DNA from: Amphiduros pacificus
Taxonomy: Eukaryota > Annelida > Polychaeta > Phyllodocida > Hesionidae
Direction: 5' to 3'
DNA: 64,000 bases
Assembly: GCA_949316495.1 (NCBI GenBank)
Contig: OX439000.1
Coordinates: forward strand, 74,344,570-74,408,569
Part shown: piece by piece, positions 46,801 through 63,386 of the stretch
Position numbering within the stretch: the first letter of the stretch is position 1
Layout of the letters: each line of letters begins with the position of its first letter
Program-made: the position numbers and the translations under genes
Notes under the pieces: model-generated
Databases searched by the model: none
What the model was told of the DNA's origin: nothing
Seen by the model: only the letters and a program-made list of their open reading frames with translations

Positions 46801-49800
46801 ATTATAGTCATCTATGATATTACCCTAATTAAGTGCAGGTGTTAAAACAAGCATGCATGCTTACCTATATACCATAGTGCCACCTATTGGCTCCCCTGGT
46901 CTTACCAGATTAGAGTACCATTCAGGGCATTTTGGTGCCACACAATAAGGGATGATTAAAACTAGTATTTCATTTTATATTGACTTCAAACTTTCAAAAT
47001 CAAATTGTAAAGTAGGGATGCACATGTATAAATTTTAAATAACTACGCAAAAGAATTTTTTAATGCCAAAAAAAATCAAAAACTTTTTAAGAAATCATGA
47101 AAAAATGCTATTTTGTGCTGTAAAATGTTGTTTTGAGTCGATATTATAGGATAAAGAGTACAAAATGATACTTTATTATGCAAATTATTTAAATTTGAAT
47201 GTTACCTTCTGATTTCATGCATAATTTATGAAATATTAAAAATAGAGATCCCTCTAAGAGCAATATATTAGGATATTACACAGAAAACAGAGAGTCTGAG
47301 AGCATGCATTTTGCCTAATTGATGAGCATGAAGTTCACAATGGACATTTTATACAGCTTTTTCTTATACATCTTCACATTGTAAACTCTCTCTGCTGTGT
47401 ATATTTATTATATAAAATACACCTATTGACTTGTGCAGCATGTGGTCCAGGTGCCAATAGAGCATGCACTTCAATATAGAGGTTTATAGGGGTTGTTGGC
47501 ATTGTCATACATTATATCAGGCAAAAAGGGACCTGATATGGATTAAACTACACTGGATCTATTTCCTATTTACATAAATTTACTAAATTAATTGACAAAT
47601 CACTGCTCAAAAGATTCACAGTTGAAAGTTAAACTCCATGCTGTTTGCCTATTAGAGATCAAATATAGACCTAAATGCAACTTTATGCCAATTATAGTCA
47701 TCTATGATATTACCCTAATTAAGTGCAGGTGTTAAAACAAGCATGCATGCTTACCTATATACCATAGTGCCACCTATTGGCTCCCCTGGTCTTACCAGAT
47801 TAGAGTACCATTCAGGGCATTTTGGTGCCACACAATAAGGGATGATTAAAACTAGTATTTCATTTTATATTGACTTCAAACTTTCAAAATCAAATTGTAA
47901 AGTAGGGATGCACATGTATAAATTTTAAATAACTACGCAAAAGAATTTTTTAATGCCAAAAAAAATCAAAAACTTTTTAAGAAATCATGAAAAAATGCTA
48001 TTTTGTGCTGTAAAATGTTGTTTTGAGTCGATATTATAGGATAAAGAGTACAAAATGATACTTTATTATGCAAATTATTTAAATTTGAATGTTACCTTCT
48101 GATTTCATGCATAATTTATGAAATATTAAAAATAGAGATCCCTCTAAGAGCAATATATTAGGATATTACACAGAAAACAGAGAGTCTGAGAGCATGCATT
48201 TTGCCTAATTGATGAGCATGAAGTTCACAATGGACATTTTATACAGCTTTTTCTTATACATCTTCACATTGTAAACTCTCTCTGCTGTGTATATTTATTA
48301 TATAAAATACACCTATTGACTTGTGCAGCATGTGGTCCAGGTGCCAATAGAGCATGCACTTCAATATAGAGGTTTATAGGGGTTGTTGGCATTGTCATAC
48401 ATTATATCAGGCAAAAAGGGACCTGATATGGATTAAACTACACTGGATCTATTTCCTATTTACATAAATTTACTAAATTAATTGACAAATCACTGCTCAA
48501 AAGATTCACAGTTGAAAGTTAAACTCCATGCTGTTTGCCTATTAGGCCTCGGACCACTATTACAATGTCCCATTGAAAACCATAGTAAATGCCTCACCTT
48601 CAAAAATTCATACAAAATATTCGTATCGACCTAGGGTATTTTGAAAAATACTTATAAGATGGCAAAAATATTTATCTTTCTAAAAGCAGAGTATGAAGTT
48701 AGGTTGACCATTGACATTTTTTGCTAGGATCTGTTAAAGCGCCACCTATCTTGAAAACAAAGAACAGAACATGGCAATATAGAAATGAGCCCCTCATAGC
48801 AAAGATCAATATATAGTCCCTTCAATTATTCTCATTATTTTTCTAATAACTTTGACAAAACAAGCCATTATTGTGCTATTAAATATCACGATTCATTTTA
48901 TGTCTAATGTGATCTGCATCTCGTTATTATCATGTATAATAAGGGGGAGTAGGAAATTATCAAGCACTACTTTCGTATGCCCTGGTCCCACATATCAAAT
49001 AGTAGACTCAGGTCTAATAGAGATCAAATATAGACCTAAATGCAACTTTATGCCAATTATAGTCATCTATGATATTACCCTAATTAAGTGCAGGTGTTAA
49101 AACAAGCATGCATGCTTACCTATATACCATAGTGCCACCTATTGGCTCCCCTGGTCTTACCAGATTAGAGTACCATTCAGGGCATTTTGGTGCCACACAA
49201 TAAGGGATGATTAAAACTAGTATTTCATTTTATATTGACTTCAAACTTTCAAAATCAAATTGTAAAGTAGGGATGCACATGTATAAATTTTAAATAACTA
49301 CGCAAAAGAATTTTTTAATGCCAAAAAAAATCAAAAACTTTTTAAGAAATCATGAAAAAATGCTATTTTGTGCTGTAAAATGTTGTTTTGAGTCGATATT
49401 ATAGGATAAAGAGTACAAAATGATACTTTATTATGCAAATTATTTAAATTTGAATGTTACCTTCTGATTTCATGCATAATTTATGAAATATTAAAAATAG
49501 AGATCCCTCTAAGAGCAATATATTAGGATATTACACAGAAAACAGAGAGTCTGAGAGCATGCATTTTGCCTAATTGATGAGCATGAAGTTCACAATGGAC
49601 ATTTTATACAGCTTTTTCTTATACATCTTCACATTGTAAACTCTCTCTGCTGTGTATATTTATTATATAAAATACACCTATTGACTTGTGCAGCATGTGG
49701 TCCAGGTGCCAATAGAGCATGCACTTCAATATAGAGGTTTATAGGGGTTGTTGGCATTGTCATACATTATATCAGGCAAAAAGGGACCTGATATGGATTA

Positions 49801-52800
49801 AACTACACTGGATCTATTTCCTATTTACATAAATTTACTAAATTAATTGACAAATCACTGCTCAAAAGATTCACAGTTGAAAGTTAAACTCCATGCTGTT
49901 TGCCTATTAGGCCTCGGACCACTATTACAATGTCCCATTGAAAACCATAGTAAATGCCTCACCTTCAAAAATTCATACAAAATATTCGTATCGACCTAGG
50001 GTATTTTGAAAAATACTTATAAGATGGCAAAAATATTTATCTTTCTAAAAGCAGAGTATGAAGTTAGGTTGACCATTGACATTTTTTGCTAGGATCTGTT
50101 AAAGCGCCACCTATCTTGAAAACAAAGAACAGAACATGGCAATATAGAAATGAGCCCCTCATAGCAAAGATCAATATATAGTCCCTTCAATTATTCTCAT
50201 TATTTTTCTAATAACTTTGACAAAACAAGCCATTATTGTGCTATTAAATATCACGATTCATTTTATGTCTAATGTGATCTGCATCTCGTTATTATCATGT
50301 ATAATAAGGGGGAGTAGGAAATTATCAAGCACTACTTTCGTATGCCCTGGTCCCACATATCAAATAGTAGACTCAGGTCTAATAGAGATCAAATATAGAC
50401 CTAAATGCAACTTTATGCCAATTATAGTCATCTATGATATTACCCTAATTAAGTGCAGGTGTTAAAACAAGCATGCATGCTTACCTATATACCATAGTGC
50501 CACCTATTGGCTCCCCTGGTCTTACCAGATTAGAGTACCATTCAGGGCATTTTGGTGCCACACAATAAGGGATGATTAAAACTAGTATTTCATTTTATAT
50601 TGACTTCAAACTTTCAAAATCAAATTGTAAAGTAGGGATGCACATGTATAAATTTTAAATAACTACGCAAAAGAATTTTTTAATGCCAAAAAAAATCAAA
50701 AACTTTTTAAGAAATCATGAAAAAATGCTATTTTGTGCTGTAAAATGTTGTTTTGAGTCGATATTATAGGATAAAGAGTACAAAATGATACTTTATTATG
50801 CAAATTATTTAAATTTGAATGTTACCTTCTGATTTCATGCATAATTTATGAAATATTAAAAATAGAGATCCCTCTAAGAGCAATATATTAGGATATTACA
50901 CAGAAAACAGAGAGTCTGAGAGCATGCATTTTGCCTAATTGATGAGCATGAAGTTCACAATGGACATTTTATACAGCTTTTTCTTATACATCTTCACATT
51001 GTAAACTCTCTCTGCTGTGTATATTTATTATATAAAATACACCTATTGACTTGTGCAGCATGTGGTCCAGGTGCCAATAGAGCATGCACTTCAATATAGA
51101 GGTTTATAGGGGTTGTTGGCATTGTCATACATTATATCAGGCAAAAAGGGACCTGATATGGATTAAACTACACTGGATCTATTTCCTATTTACATAAATT
51201 TACTAAATTAATTGACAAATCACTGCTCAAAAGATTCACAGTTGAAAGTTAAACTCCATGCTGTTTGCCTAATAGAGATCAAATATAGACCTAAATGCAA
51301 CTTTATGCCAATTATAGTCATCTATGATATTACCCTAATTAAGTGCAGGTGTTAAAACAAGCATGCATGCTTACCTATATACCATAGTGCCACCTATTGG
51401 CTCCCCTGGTCTTACCAGATTAGAGTACCATTCAGGGCATTTTGGTGCCACACAATAAGGGATGATTAAAACTAGTATTTCATTTTATATTGACTTCAAA
51501 CTTTCAAAATCAAATTGTAAAGTAGGGATGCACATGTATAAATTTTAAATAACTACGCAAAAGAATTTTTTAATGCCAAAAAAAATCAAAAACTTTTTAA
51601 GAAATCATGAAAAAATGCTATTTTGTGCTGTAAAATGTTGTTTTGAGTCGATATTATAGGATAAAGAGTACAAAATGATACTTTATTATGCAAATTATTT
51701 AAATTTGAATGTTACCTTCTGATTTCATGCATAATTTATGAAATATTAAAAATAGAGATCCCTCTAAGAGCAATATATTAGGATATTACACAGAAAACAG
51801 AGAGTCTGAGAGCATGCATTTTGCCTAATTGATGAGCATGAAGTTCACAATGGACATTTTATACAGCTTTTTCTTATACATCTTCACATTGTAAACTCTC
51901 TCTGCTGTGTATATTTATTATATAAAATACACCTATTGACTTGTGCAGCATGTGGTCCAGGTGCCAATAGAGCATGCACTTCAATATAGAGGTTTATAGG
52001 GGTTGTTGGCATTGTCATACATTATATCAGGCAAAAAGGGACCTGATATGGATTAAACTACACTGGATCTATTTCCTATTTACATAAATTTACTAAATTA
52101 ATTGACAAATCACTGCTCAAAAGATTCACAGTTGAAAGTTAAACTCCATGCTGTTTGCCTATTAGGCCTCGGACCACTATTACAATGTCCCATTGAAAAC
52201 CATAGTAAATGCCTCACCTTCAAAAATTCATACAAAATATTCGTATCGACCTAGGGTATTTTGAAAAATACTTATAAGATGGCAAAAATATTTATCTTTC
52301 TAAAAGCAGAGTATGAAGTTAGGTTGACCATTGACATTTTTTGCTAGGATCTGTTAAAGCGCCACCTATCTTGAAAACAAAGAACAGAACATGGCAATAT
52401 AGAAATGAGCCCCTCATAGCAAAGATCAATATATAGTCCCTTCAATTATTCTCATTATTTTTCTAATAACTTTGACAAAACAAGCCATTATTGTGCTATT
52501 AAATATCACGATTCATTTTATGTCTAATGTGATCTGCATCTCGTTATTATCATGTATAATAAGGGGGAGTAGGAAATTATCAAGCACTACTTTCGTATGC
52601 CCTGGTCCCACATATCAAATAGTAGACTCAGGTCTAATAGAGATCAAATATAGACCTAAATGCAACTTTATGCCAATTATAGTCATCTATGATATTACCC
52701 TAATTAAGTGCAGGTGTTAAAACAAGCATGCATGCTTACCTATATACCATAGTGCCACCTATTGGCTCCCCTGGTCTTACCAGATTAGAGTACCATTCAG

Positions 52801-55800
52801 GGCATTTTGGTGCCACACAATAAGGGATGATTAAAACTAGTATTTCATTTTATATTGACTTCAAACTTTCAAAATCAAATTGTAAAGTAGGGATGCACAT
52901 GTATAAATTTTAAATAACTACGCAAAAGAATTTTTTAATGCCAAAAAAAATCAAAAACTTTTTAAGAAATCATGAAAAAATGCTATTTTGTGCTGTAAAA
53001 TGTTGTTTTGAGTCGATATTATAGGATAAAGAGTACAAAATGATACTTTATTATGCAAATTATTTAAATTTGAATGTTACCTTCTGATTTCATGCATAAT
53101 TTATGAAATATTAAAAATAGAGATCCCTCTAAGAGCAATATATTAGGATATTACACAGAAAACAGAGAGTCTGAGAGCATGCATTTTGCCTAATTGATGA
53201 GCATGAAGTTCACAATGGACATTTTATACAGCTTTTTCTTATACATCTTCACATTGTAAACTCTCTCTGCTGTGTATATTTATTATATAAAATACACCTA
53301 TTGACTTGTGCAGCATGTGGTCCAGGTGCCAATAGAGCATGCACTTCAATATAGAGGTTTATAGGGGTTGTTGGCATTGTCATACATTATATCAGGCAAA
53401 AAGGGACCTGATATGGATTAAACTACACTGGATCTATTTCCTATTTACATAAATTTACTAAATTAATTGACAAATCACTGCTCAAAAGATTCACAGTTGA
53501 AAGTTAAACTCCATGCTGTTTGCCTATTAGAGATCAAATATAGACCTAAATGCAACTTTATGCCAATTATAGTCATCTATGATATTACCCTAATTAAGTG
53601 CAGGTGTTAAAACAAGCATGCATGCTTACCTATATACCATAGTGCCACCTATTGGCTCCCCTGGTCTTACCAGATTAGAGTACCATTCAGGGCATTTTGG
53701 TGCCACACAATAAGGGATGATTAAAACTAGTATTTCATTTTATATTGACTTCAAACTTTCAAAATCAAATTGTAAAGTAGGGATGCACATGTATAAATTT
53801 TAAATAACTACGCAAAAGAATTTTTTAATGCCAAAAAAAATCAAAAACTTTTTAAGAAATCATGAAAAAATGCTATTTTGTGCTGTAAAATGTTGTTTTG
53901 AGTCGATATTATAGGATAAAGAGTACAAAATGATACTTTATTATGCAAATTATTTAAATTTGAATGTTACCTTCTGATTTCATGCATAATTTATGAAATA
54001 TTAAAAATAGAGATCCCTCTAAGAGCAATATATTAGGATATTACACAGAAAACAGAGAGTCTGAGAGCATGCATTTTGCCTAATTGATGAGCATGAAGTT
54101 CACAATGGACATTTTATACAGCTTTTTCTTATACATCTTCACATTGTAAACTCTCTCTGCTGTGTATATTTATTATATAAAATACACCTATTGACTTGTG
54201 CAGCATGTGGTCCAGGTGCCAATAGAGCATGCACTTCAATATAGAGGTTTATAGGGGTTGTTGGCATTGTCATACATTATATCAGGCAAAAAGGGACCTG
54301 ATATGGATTAAACTACACTGGATCTATTTCCTATTTACATAAATTTACTAAATTAATTGACAAATCACTGCTCAAAAGATTCACAGTTGAAAGTTAAACT
54401 CCATGCTGTTTGCCTATTAATAGAGATCAAATATAGACCTAAATGCAACTTTATGCCAATTATAGTCATCTATGATATTACCCTAATTAAGTGCAGGTGT
54501 TAAAACAAGCATGCATGCTTACCTATATACCATAGTGCCACCTATTGGCTCCCCTGGTCTTACCAGATTAGAGTACCATTCAGGGCATTTTGGTGCCACA
54601 CAATAAGGGATGATTAAAACTAGTATTTCATTTTATATTGACTTCAAACTTTCAAAATCAAATTGTAAAGTAGGGATGCACATGTATAAATTTTAAATAA
54701 CTACGCAAAAGAATTTTTTAATGCCAAAAAAAATCAAAAACTTTTTAAGAAATCATGAAAAAATGCTATTTTGTGCTGTAAAATGTTGTTTTGAGTCGAT
54801 ATTATAGGATAAAGAGTACAAAATGATACTTTATTATGCAAATTATTTAAATTTGAATGTTACCTTCTGATTTCATGCATAATTTATGAAATATTAAAAA
54901 TAGAGATCCCTCTAAGAGCAATATATTAGGATATTACACAGAAAACAGAGAGTCTGAGAGCATGCATTTTGCCTAATTGATGAGCATGAAGTTCACAATG
55001 GACATTTTATACAGCTTTTTCTTATACATCTTCACATTGTAAACTCTCTCTGCTGTGTATATTTATTATATAAAATACACCTATTGACTTGTGCAGCATG
55101 TGGTCCAGGTGCCAATAGAGCATGCACTTCAATATAGAGGTTTATAGGGGTTGTTGGCATTGTCATACATTATATCAGGCAAAAAGGGACCTGATATGGA
55201 TTAAACTACACTGGATCTATTTCCTATTTACATAAATTTACTAAATTAATTGACAAATCACTGCTCAAAAGATTCACAGTTGAAAGTTAAACTCCATGCT
55301 GTTTGCCTATTAGGCCTCGGACCACTATTACAATGTCCCATTGAAAACCATAGTAAATGCCTCACCTTCAAAAATTCATACAAAATATTCGTATCGACCT
55401 AGGGTATTTTGAAAAATACTTATAAGATGGCAAAAATATTTATCTTTCTAAAAGCAGAGTATGAAGTTAGGTTGACCATTGACATTTTTTGCTAGGATCT
55501 GTTAAAGCGCCACCTATCTTGAAAACAAAGAACAGAACATGGCAATATAGAAATGAGCCCCTCATAGCAAAGATCAATATATAGTCCCTTCAATTATTCT
55601 CATTATTTTTCTAATAACTTTGACAAAACAAGCCATTATTGTGCTATTAAATATCACGATTCATTTTATGTCTAATGTGATCTGCATCTCGTTATTATCA
55701 TGTATAATAAGGGGGAGTAGGAAATTATCAAGCACGACTTTCGTATGCCCTGGTCCCACATATCAAATAGTAGACTCAGGTCTAATAGAGATCAAATATA

Positions 55801-57153
55801 GACCTAAATGCAACTTTATGCCAATTATAGTCATCTATGATATTACCCTAATTAAGTGCAGGTGTTAAAACAAGCATGCATGCTTACCTATATACCATAG
55901 TGCCACCTATTGGCTCCCCTGGTCTTACCAGATTAGAGTACCATTCAGGGCATTTTGGTGCCACACAATAAGGGATGATTAAAACTAGTATTTCATTTTA
56001 TATTGACTTCAAACTTTCAAAATCAAATTGTAAAGTAGGGATGCACATGTATAAATTTTAAATAACTACGCAAAAGAATTTTTTAATGCCAAAAAAAATC
56101 AAAAACTTTTTAAGAAATCATGAAAAAATGCTATTTTGTGCTGTAAAATGTTGTTTTGAGTCGATATTATAGGATAAAGAGTACAAAATGATACTTTATT
56201 ATGCAAATTATTTAAATTTGAATGTTACCTTCTGATTTCATGCATAATTTATGAAATATTAAAAATAGAGATCCCTCTAAGAGCAATATATTAGGATATT
56301 ACACAGAAAACAGAGAGTCTGAGAGCATGCATTTTGCCTAATTGATGAGCATGAAGTTCACAATGGACATTTTATACAGCTTTTTCTTATACATCTTCAC
56401 ATTGTAAACTCTCTCTGCTGTGTATATTTATTATATAAAATACACCTATTGACTTGTGCAGCATGTGGTCCAGGTGCCAATAGAGCATGCACTTCAATAT
56501 AGAGGTTTATAGGGGTTGTTGGCATTGTCATACATTATATCAGGCAAAAAGGGACCTGATATGGATTAAACTACACTGGATCTATTTCCTATTTACATAA
56601 ATTTACTAAATTAATTGACAAATCACTGCTCAAAAGATTCACAGTTGAAAGTTAAACTCCATGCTGTTTGCCTATTAGGCCTCGGACCACTATTACAATG
56701 TCCCATTGAAAACCATAGTAAATGCCTCACCTTCAAAAATTCATACAAAATATTCGTATCGACCTAGGGTATTTTGAAAAATACTTATAAGATGGCAAAA
56801 ATATTTATCTTTCTAAAAGCAGAGTATGAAGTTAGGTTGACCATTGACATTTTTTGCTAGGATCTGTTAAAGCGCCACCTATCTTGAAAACAAAGAACAG
56901 AACATGGCAATATAGAAATGAGCCCCTCATAGCAAAGATCAATATATAGTCCCTTCAATTATTCTCATTATTTTTCTAATAACTTTGACAAAACAAGCCA
57001 TTATTGTGCTATTAAATATCACGATTCATTTTATGTCTAATGTGATCTGCATCTCGTTATTATCATGTATAATAAGGGGGAGTAGGAAATTATCAAGCAC
57101 TACTTTCGTATGCCCTGGTCCCACATATCAAATAGTAGACTCAGGTCTAATAG

Positions 57154-60100
57154 AGATCAAATATAGACCTAAATGCAACTTTATGCCAATTATAGTCATC
57201 TATGATATTACCCTAATTAAGTGCAGGTGTTAAAACAAGCATGCATGCTTACCTATATACCATAGTGCCACCTATTGGCTCCCCTGGTCTTACCAGATTA
57301 GAGTACCATTCAGGGCATTTTGGTGCCACACAATAAGGGATGATTAAAACTAGTATTTCATTTTATATTGACTTCAAACTTTCAAAATCAAATTGTAAAG
57401 TAGGGATGCACATGTATAAATTTTAAATAACTACGCAAAAGAATTTTTTAATGCCAAAAAAAATCAAAAACTTTTTAAGAAATCATGAAAAAATGCTATT
57501 TTGTGCTGTAAAATGTTGTTTTGAGTCGATATTATAGGATAAAGAGTACAAAATGATACTTTATTATGCAAATTATTTAAATTTGAATGTTACCTTCTGA
57601 TTTCATGCATAATTTATGAAATATTAAAAATAGAGATCCCTCTAAGAGCAATATATTAGGATATTACACAGAAAACAGAGAGTCTGAGAGCATGCATTTT
57701 GCCTAATTGATGAGCATGAAGTTCACAATGGACATTTTATACAGCTTTTTCTTATACATCTTCACATTGTAAACTCTCTCTGCTGTGTATATTTATTATA
57801 TAAAATACACCTATTGACTTGTGCAGCATGTGGTCCAGGTGCCAATAGAGCATGCACTTCAATATAGAGGTTTATAGGGGTTGTTGGCATTGTCATACAT
57901 TATATCAGGCAAAAAGGGACCTGATATGGATTAAACTACACTGGATCTATTTCCTATTTACATAAATTTACTAAATTAATTGACAAATCACTGCTCAAAA
58001 GATTCACAGTTGAAAGTTAAACTCCATGCTGTTTGCCTATTAGAGATCAAATATAGACCTAAATGCAACTTTATGCCAATTATAGTCATCTATGATATTA
58101 CCCTAATTAAGTGCAGGTGTTAAAACAAGCATGCATGCTTACCTATATACCATAGTGCCACCTATTGGCTCCCCTGGTCTTACCAGATTAGAGTACCATT
58201 CAGGGCATTTTGGTGCCACACAATAAGGGATGATTAAAACTAGTATTTCATTTTATATTGACTTCAAACTTTCAAAATCAAATTGTAAAGTAGGGATGCA
58301 CATGTATAAATTTTAAATAACTACGCAAAAGAATTTTTTAATGCCAAAAAAAATCAAAAACTTTTTAAGAAATCATGAAAAAATGCTATTTTGTGCTGTA
58401 AAATGTTGTTTTGAGTCGATATTATAGGATAAAGAGTACAAAATGATACTTTATTATGCAAATTATTTAAATTTGAATGTTACCTTCTGATTTCATGCAT
58501 AATTTATGAAATATTAAAAATAGAGATCCCTCTAAGAGCAATATATTAGGATATTACACAGAAAACAGAGAGTCTGAGAGCATGCATTTTGCCTAATTGA
58601 TGAGCATGAAGTTCACAATGGACATTTTATACAGCTTTTTCTTATACATCTTCACATTGTAAACTCTCTCTGCTGTGTATATTTATTATATAAAATACAC
58701 CTATTGACTTGTGCAGCATGTGGTCCAGGTGCCAATAGAGCATGCACTTCAATATAGAGGTTTATAGGGGTTGTTGGCATTGTCATACATTATATCAGGC
58801 AAAAAGGGACCTGATATGGATTAAACTACACTGGATCTATTTCCTATTTACATAAATTTACTAAATTAATTGACAAATCACTGCTCAAAAGATTCACAGT
58901 TGAAAGTTAAACTCCATGCTGTTTGCCTAATAGAGATCAAATATAGACCTAAATGCAACTTTATGCCAATTATAGTCATCTATGATATTACCCTAATTAA
59001 GTGCAGGTGTTAAAACAAGCATGCATGCTTACCTATATACCATAGTGCCACCTATTGGCTCCCCTGGTCTTACCAGATTAGAGTACCATTCAGGGCATTT
59101 TGGTGCCACACAATAAGGGATGATTAAAACTAGTATTTCATTTTATATTGACTTCAAACTTTCAAAATCAAATTGTAAAGTAGGGATGCACATGTATAAA
59201 TTTTAAATAACTACGCAAAAGAATTTTTTAATGCCAAAAAAAATCAAAAACTTTTTAAGAAATCATGAAAAAATGCTATTTTGTGCTGTAAAATGTTGTT
59301 TTGAGTCGATATTATAGGATAAAGAGTACAAAATGATACTTTATTATGCAAATTATTTAAATTTGAATGTTACCTTCTGATTTCATGCATAATTTATGAA
59401 ATATTAAAAATAGAGATCCCTCTAAGAGCAATATATTAGGATATTACACAGAAAACAGAGGGTCTGAGAGCATGCATTTTGCCTAATTGATGAGCATGAA
59501 GTTCACAATGGACATTTTATACAGCTTTTTCTTATACATCTTCACATTGTAAACTCTCTCTGCTGTGTATATTTATTATATAAAATACACCTATTGACTT
59601 GTGCAGCATGTGGTCCAGGTGCCAATAGAGCATGCACTTCAATATAGAGGTTTATAGGGGTTGTTGGCATTGTCATACATTATATCAGGCAAAAAGGGAC
59701 CTGATATGGATTAAACTACACTGGATCTATTTCCTATTTACATAAATTTACTAAATTAATTGACAAATCACTGCTCAAAAGATTCACAGTTGAAAGTTAA
59801 ACTCCATGCTGTTTGCCTAATAGAGATCAAATATAGACCTAAATGCAACTTTATGCCAATTATAGTCATCTATGATATTACCCTAATTAAGTGCAGGTGT
59901 TAAAACAAGCATGCATGCTTACCTATATACCATAGTGCCACCTATTGGCTCCCCTGGTCTTACCAGATTAGAGTACCATTCAGGGCATTTTGGTGCCACA
60001 CAATAAGGGATGATTAAAACTAGTATTTCATTTTATATTGACTTCAAACTTTCAAAATCAAATTGTAAAGTAGGGATGCACATGTATAAATTTTAAATAA

Positions 60101-63100
60101 CTACGCAAAAGAATTTTTTAATGCCAAAAAAAATCAAAAACTTTTTAAGAAATCATGAAAAAATGCTATTTTGTGCTGTAAAATGTTGTTTTGAGTCGAT
60201 ATTATAGGATAAAGAGTACAAAATGATACTTTATTATGCAAATTATTTAAATTTGAATGTTACCTTCTGATTTCATGCATAATTTATGAAATATTAAAAA
60301 TAGAGATCCCTCTAAGAGCAATATATTAGGATATTACACAGAAAACAGAGAGTCTGAGAGCATGCATTTTGCCTAATTGATGAGCATGAAGTTCACAATG
60401 GACATTTTATACAGCTTTTTCTTATACATCTTCACATTGTAAACTCTCTCTGCTGTGTATATTTATTATATAAAATACACCTATTGACTTGTGCAGCATG
60501 TGGTCCAGGTGCCAATAGAGCATGCACTTCAATATAGAGGTTTATAGGGGTTGTTGGCATTGTCATACATTATATCAGGCAAAAAGGGACCTGATATGGA
60601 TTAAACTACACTGGATCTATTTCCTATTTACATAAATTTACTAAATTAATTGACAAATCACTGCTCAAAAGATTCACAGTTGAAAGTTAAACTCCATGCT
60701 GTTTGCCTATTAATAGAGATCAAATATAGACCTAAATGCAACTTTATGCCAATTATAGTCATCTATGATATTACCCTAATTAAGTGCAGGTGTTAAAACA
60801 AGCATGCATGCTTACCTATATACCATAGTGCCACCTATTGGCTCCCCTGGTCTTACCAGATTAGAGTACCATTCAGGGCATTTTGGTGCCACACAATAAG
60901 GGATGATTAAAACTAGTATTTCATTTTATATTGACTTCAAACTTTCAAAATCAAATTGTAAAGTAGGGATGCACATGTATAAATTTTAAATAACTACGCA
61001 AAAGAATTTTTTAATGCCAAAAAAAATCAAAAACTTTTTAAGAAATCATGAAAAAATGCTATTTTGTGCTGTAAAATGTTGTTTTGAGTCGATATTATAG
61101 GATAAAGAGTACAAAATGATACTTTATTATGCAAATTATTTAAATTTGAATGTTACCTTCTGATTTCATGCATAATTTATGAAATATTAAAAATAGAGAT
61201 CCCTCTAAGAGCAATATATTAGGATATTACACAGAAAACAGAGAGTCTGAGAGCATGCATTTTGCCTAATTGATGAGCATGAAGTTCACAATGGACATTT
61301 TATACAGCTTTTTCTTATACATCTTCACATTGTAAACTCTCTCTGCTGTGTATATTTATTATATAAAATACACCTATTGACTTGTGCAGCATGTGGTCCA
61401 GGTGCCAATAGAGCATGCACTTCAATATAGAGGTTTATAGGGGTTGTTGGCATTGTCATACATTATATCAGGCAAAAAGGGACCTGATATGGATTAAACT
61501 ACACTGGATCTATTTCCTATTTACATAAATTTACTAAATTAATTGACAAATCACTGCTCAAAAGATTCACAGTTGAAAGTTAAACTCCATGCTGTTTGCC
61601 TAATAGAGATCAAATATAGACCTAAATGCAACTTTATGCCAATTATAGTCATCTATGATATTACCCTAATTAAGTGCAGGTGTTAAAACAAGCATGCATG
61701 CTTACCTATATACCATAGTGCCACCTATTGGCTCCCCTGGTCTTACCAGATTAGAGTACCATTCAGGGCATTTTGGTGCCACACAATAAGGGATGATTAA
61801 AACTAGTATTTCATTTTATATTGACTTCAAACTTTCAAAATCAAATTGTAAAGTAGGGATGCACATGTATAAATTTTAAATAACTACGCAAAAGAATTTT
61901 TTAATGCCAAAAAAAATCAAAAACTTTTTAAGAAATCATGAAAAAATGCTATTTTGTGCTGTAAAATGTTGTTTTGAGTCGATATTATAGGATAAAGAGT
62001 ACAAAATGATACTTTATTATGCAAATTATTTAAATTTGAATGTTACCTTCTGATTTCATGCATAATTTATGAAATATTAAAAATAGAGATCCCTCTAAGA
62101 GCAATATATTAGGATATTACACAGAAAACAGAGAGTCTGAGAGCATGCATTTTGCCTAATTGATGAGCATGAAGTTCACAATGGACATTTTATACAGCTT
62201 TTTCTTATACATCTTCACATTGTAAACTCTCTCTGCTGTGTATATTTATTATATAAAATACACCTATTGACTTGTGCAGCATGTGGTCCAGGTGCCAATA
62301 GAGCATGCACTTCAATATAGAGGTTTATAGGGGTTGTTGGCATTGTCATACATTATATCAGGCAAAAAGGGACCTGATATGGATTAAACTACACTGGATC
62401 TATTTCCTATTTACATAAATTTACTAAATTAATTGACAAATCACTGCTCAAAAGATTCACAGTTGAAAGTTAAACTCCATGCTGTTTGCCTAATAGAGAT
62501 CAAATATAGACCTAAATGCAACTTTATGCCAATTATAGTCATCTATGATATTACCCTAATTAAGTGCAGGTGTTAAAACAAGCATGCATGCTTACCTATA
62601 TACCATAGTGCCACCTATTGGCTCCCCTGGTCTTACCAGATTAGAGTACCATTCAGGGCATTTTGGTGCCACACAATAAGGGATGATTAAAACTAGTATT
62701 TCATTTTATATTGACTTCAAACTTTCAAAATCAAATTGTAAAGTAGGGATGCACATGTATAAATTTTAAATAACTACGCAAAAGAATTTTTTAATGCCAA
62801 AAAAAATCAAAAACTTTTTAAGAAATCATGAAAAAATGCTATTTTGTGCTGTAAAATGTTGTTTTGAGTCGATATTATAGGATAAAGAGTACAAAATGAT
62901 ACTTTATTATGCAAATTATTTAAATTTGAATGTTACCTTCTGATTTCATGCATAATTTATGAAATATTAAAAATAGAGATCCCTCTAAGAGCAATATATT
63001 AGGATATTACACAGAAAACAGAGAGTCTGAGAGCATGCATTTTGCCTAATTGATGAGCATGAAGTTCACAATGGACATTTTATACAGCTTTTTCTTATAC

Positions 63101-63386
63101 ATCTTCACATTGTAAACTCTCTCTGCTGTGTATATTTATTATATAAAATACACCTATTGACTTGTGCAGCATGTGGTCCAGGTGCCAATAGAGCATGCAC
63201 TTCAATATAGAGGTTTATAGGGGTTGTTGGCATTGTCATACATTATATCAGGCAAAAAGGGACCTGATATGGATTAAACTACACTGGATCTATTTCCTAT
63301 TTACATAAATTTACTAAATTAATTGACAAATCACTGCTCAAAAGATTCACAGTTGAAAGTTAAACTCCATGCTGTTTGCCTATTAG
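57154..63386 (+). repeat. Run of seven consecutive B modules
   Basis: The longest A-free run: B starts at 57154, 58044, 58934, 59824, 60717, 61607 and 62497. All three kinds of B-B junction occur within it (CCTATTAG, CCTAATAG, CCTATTAATAG before AGATC). Confidence 0.92.
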
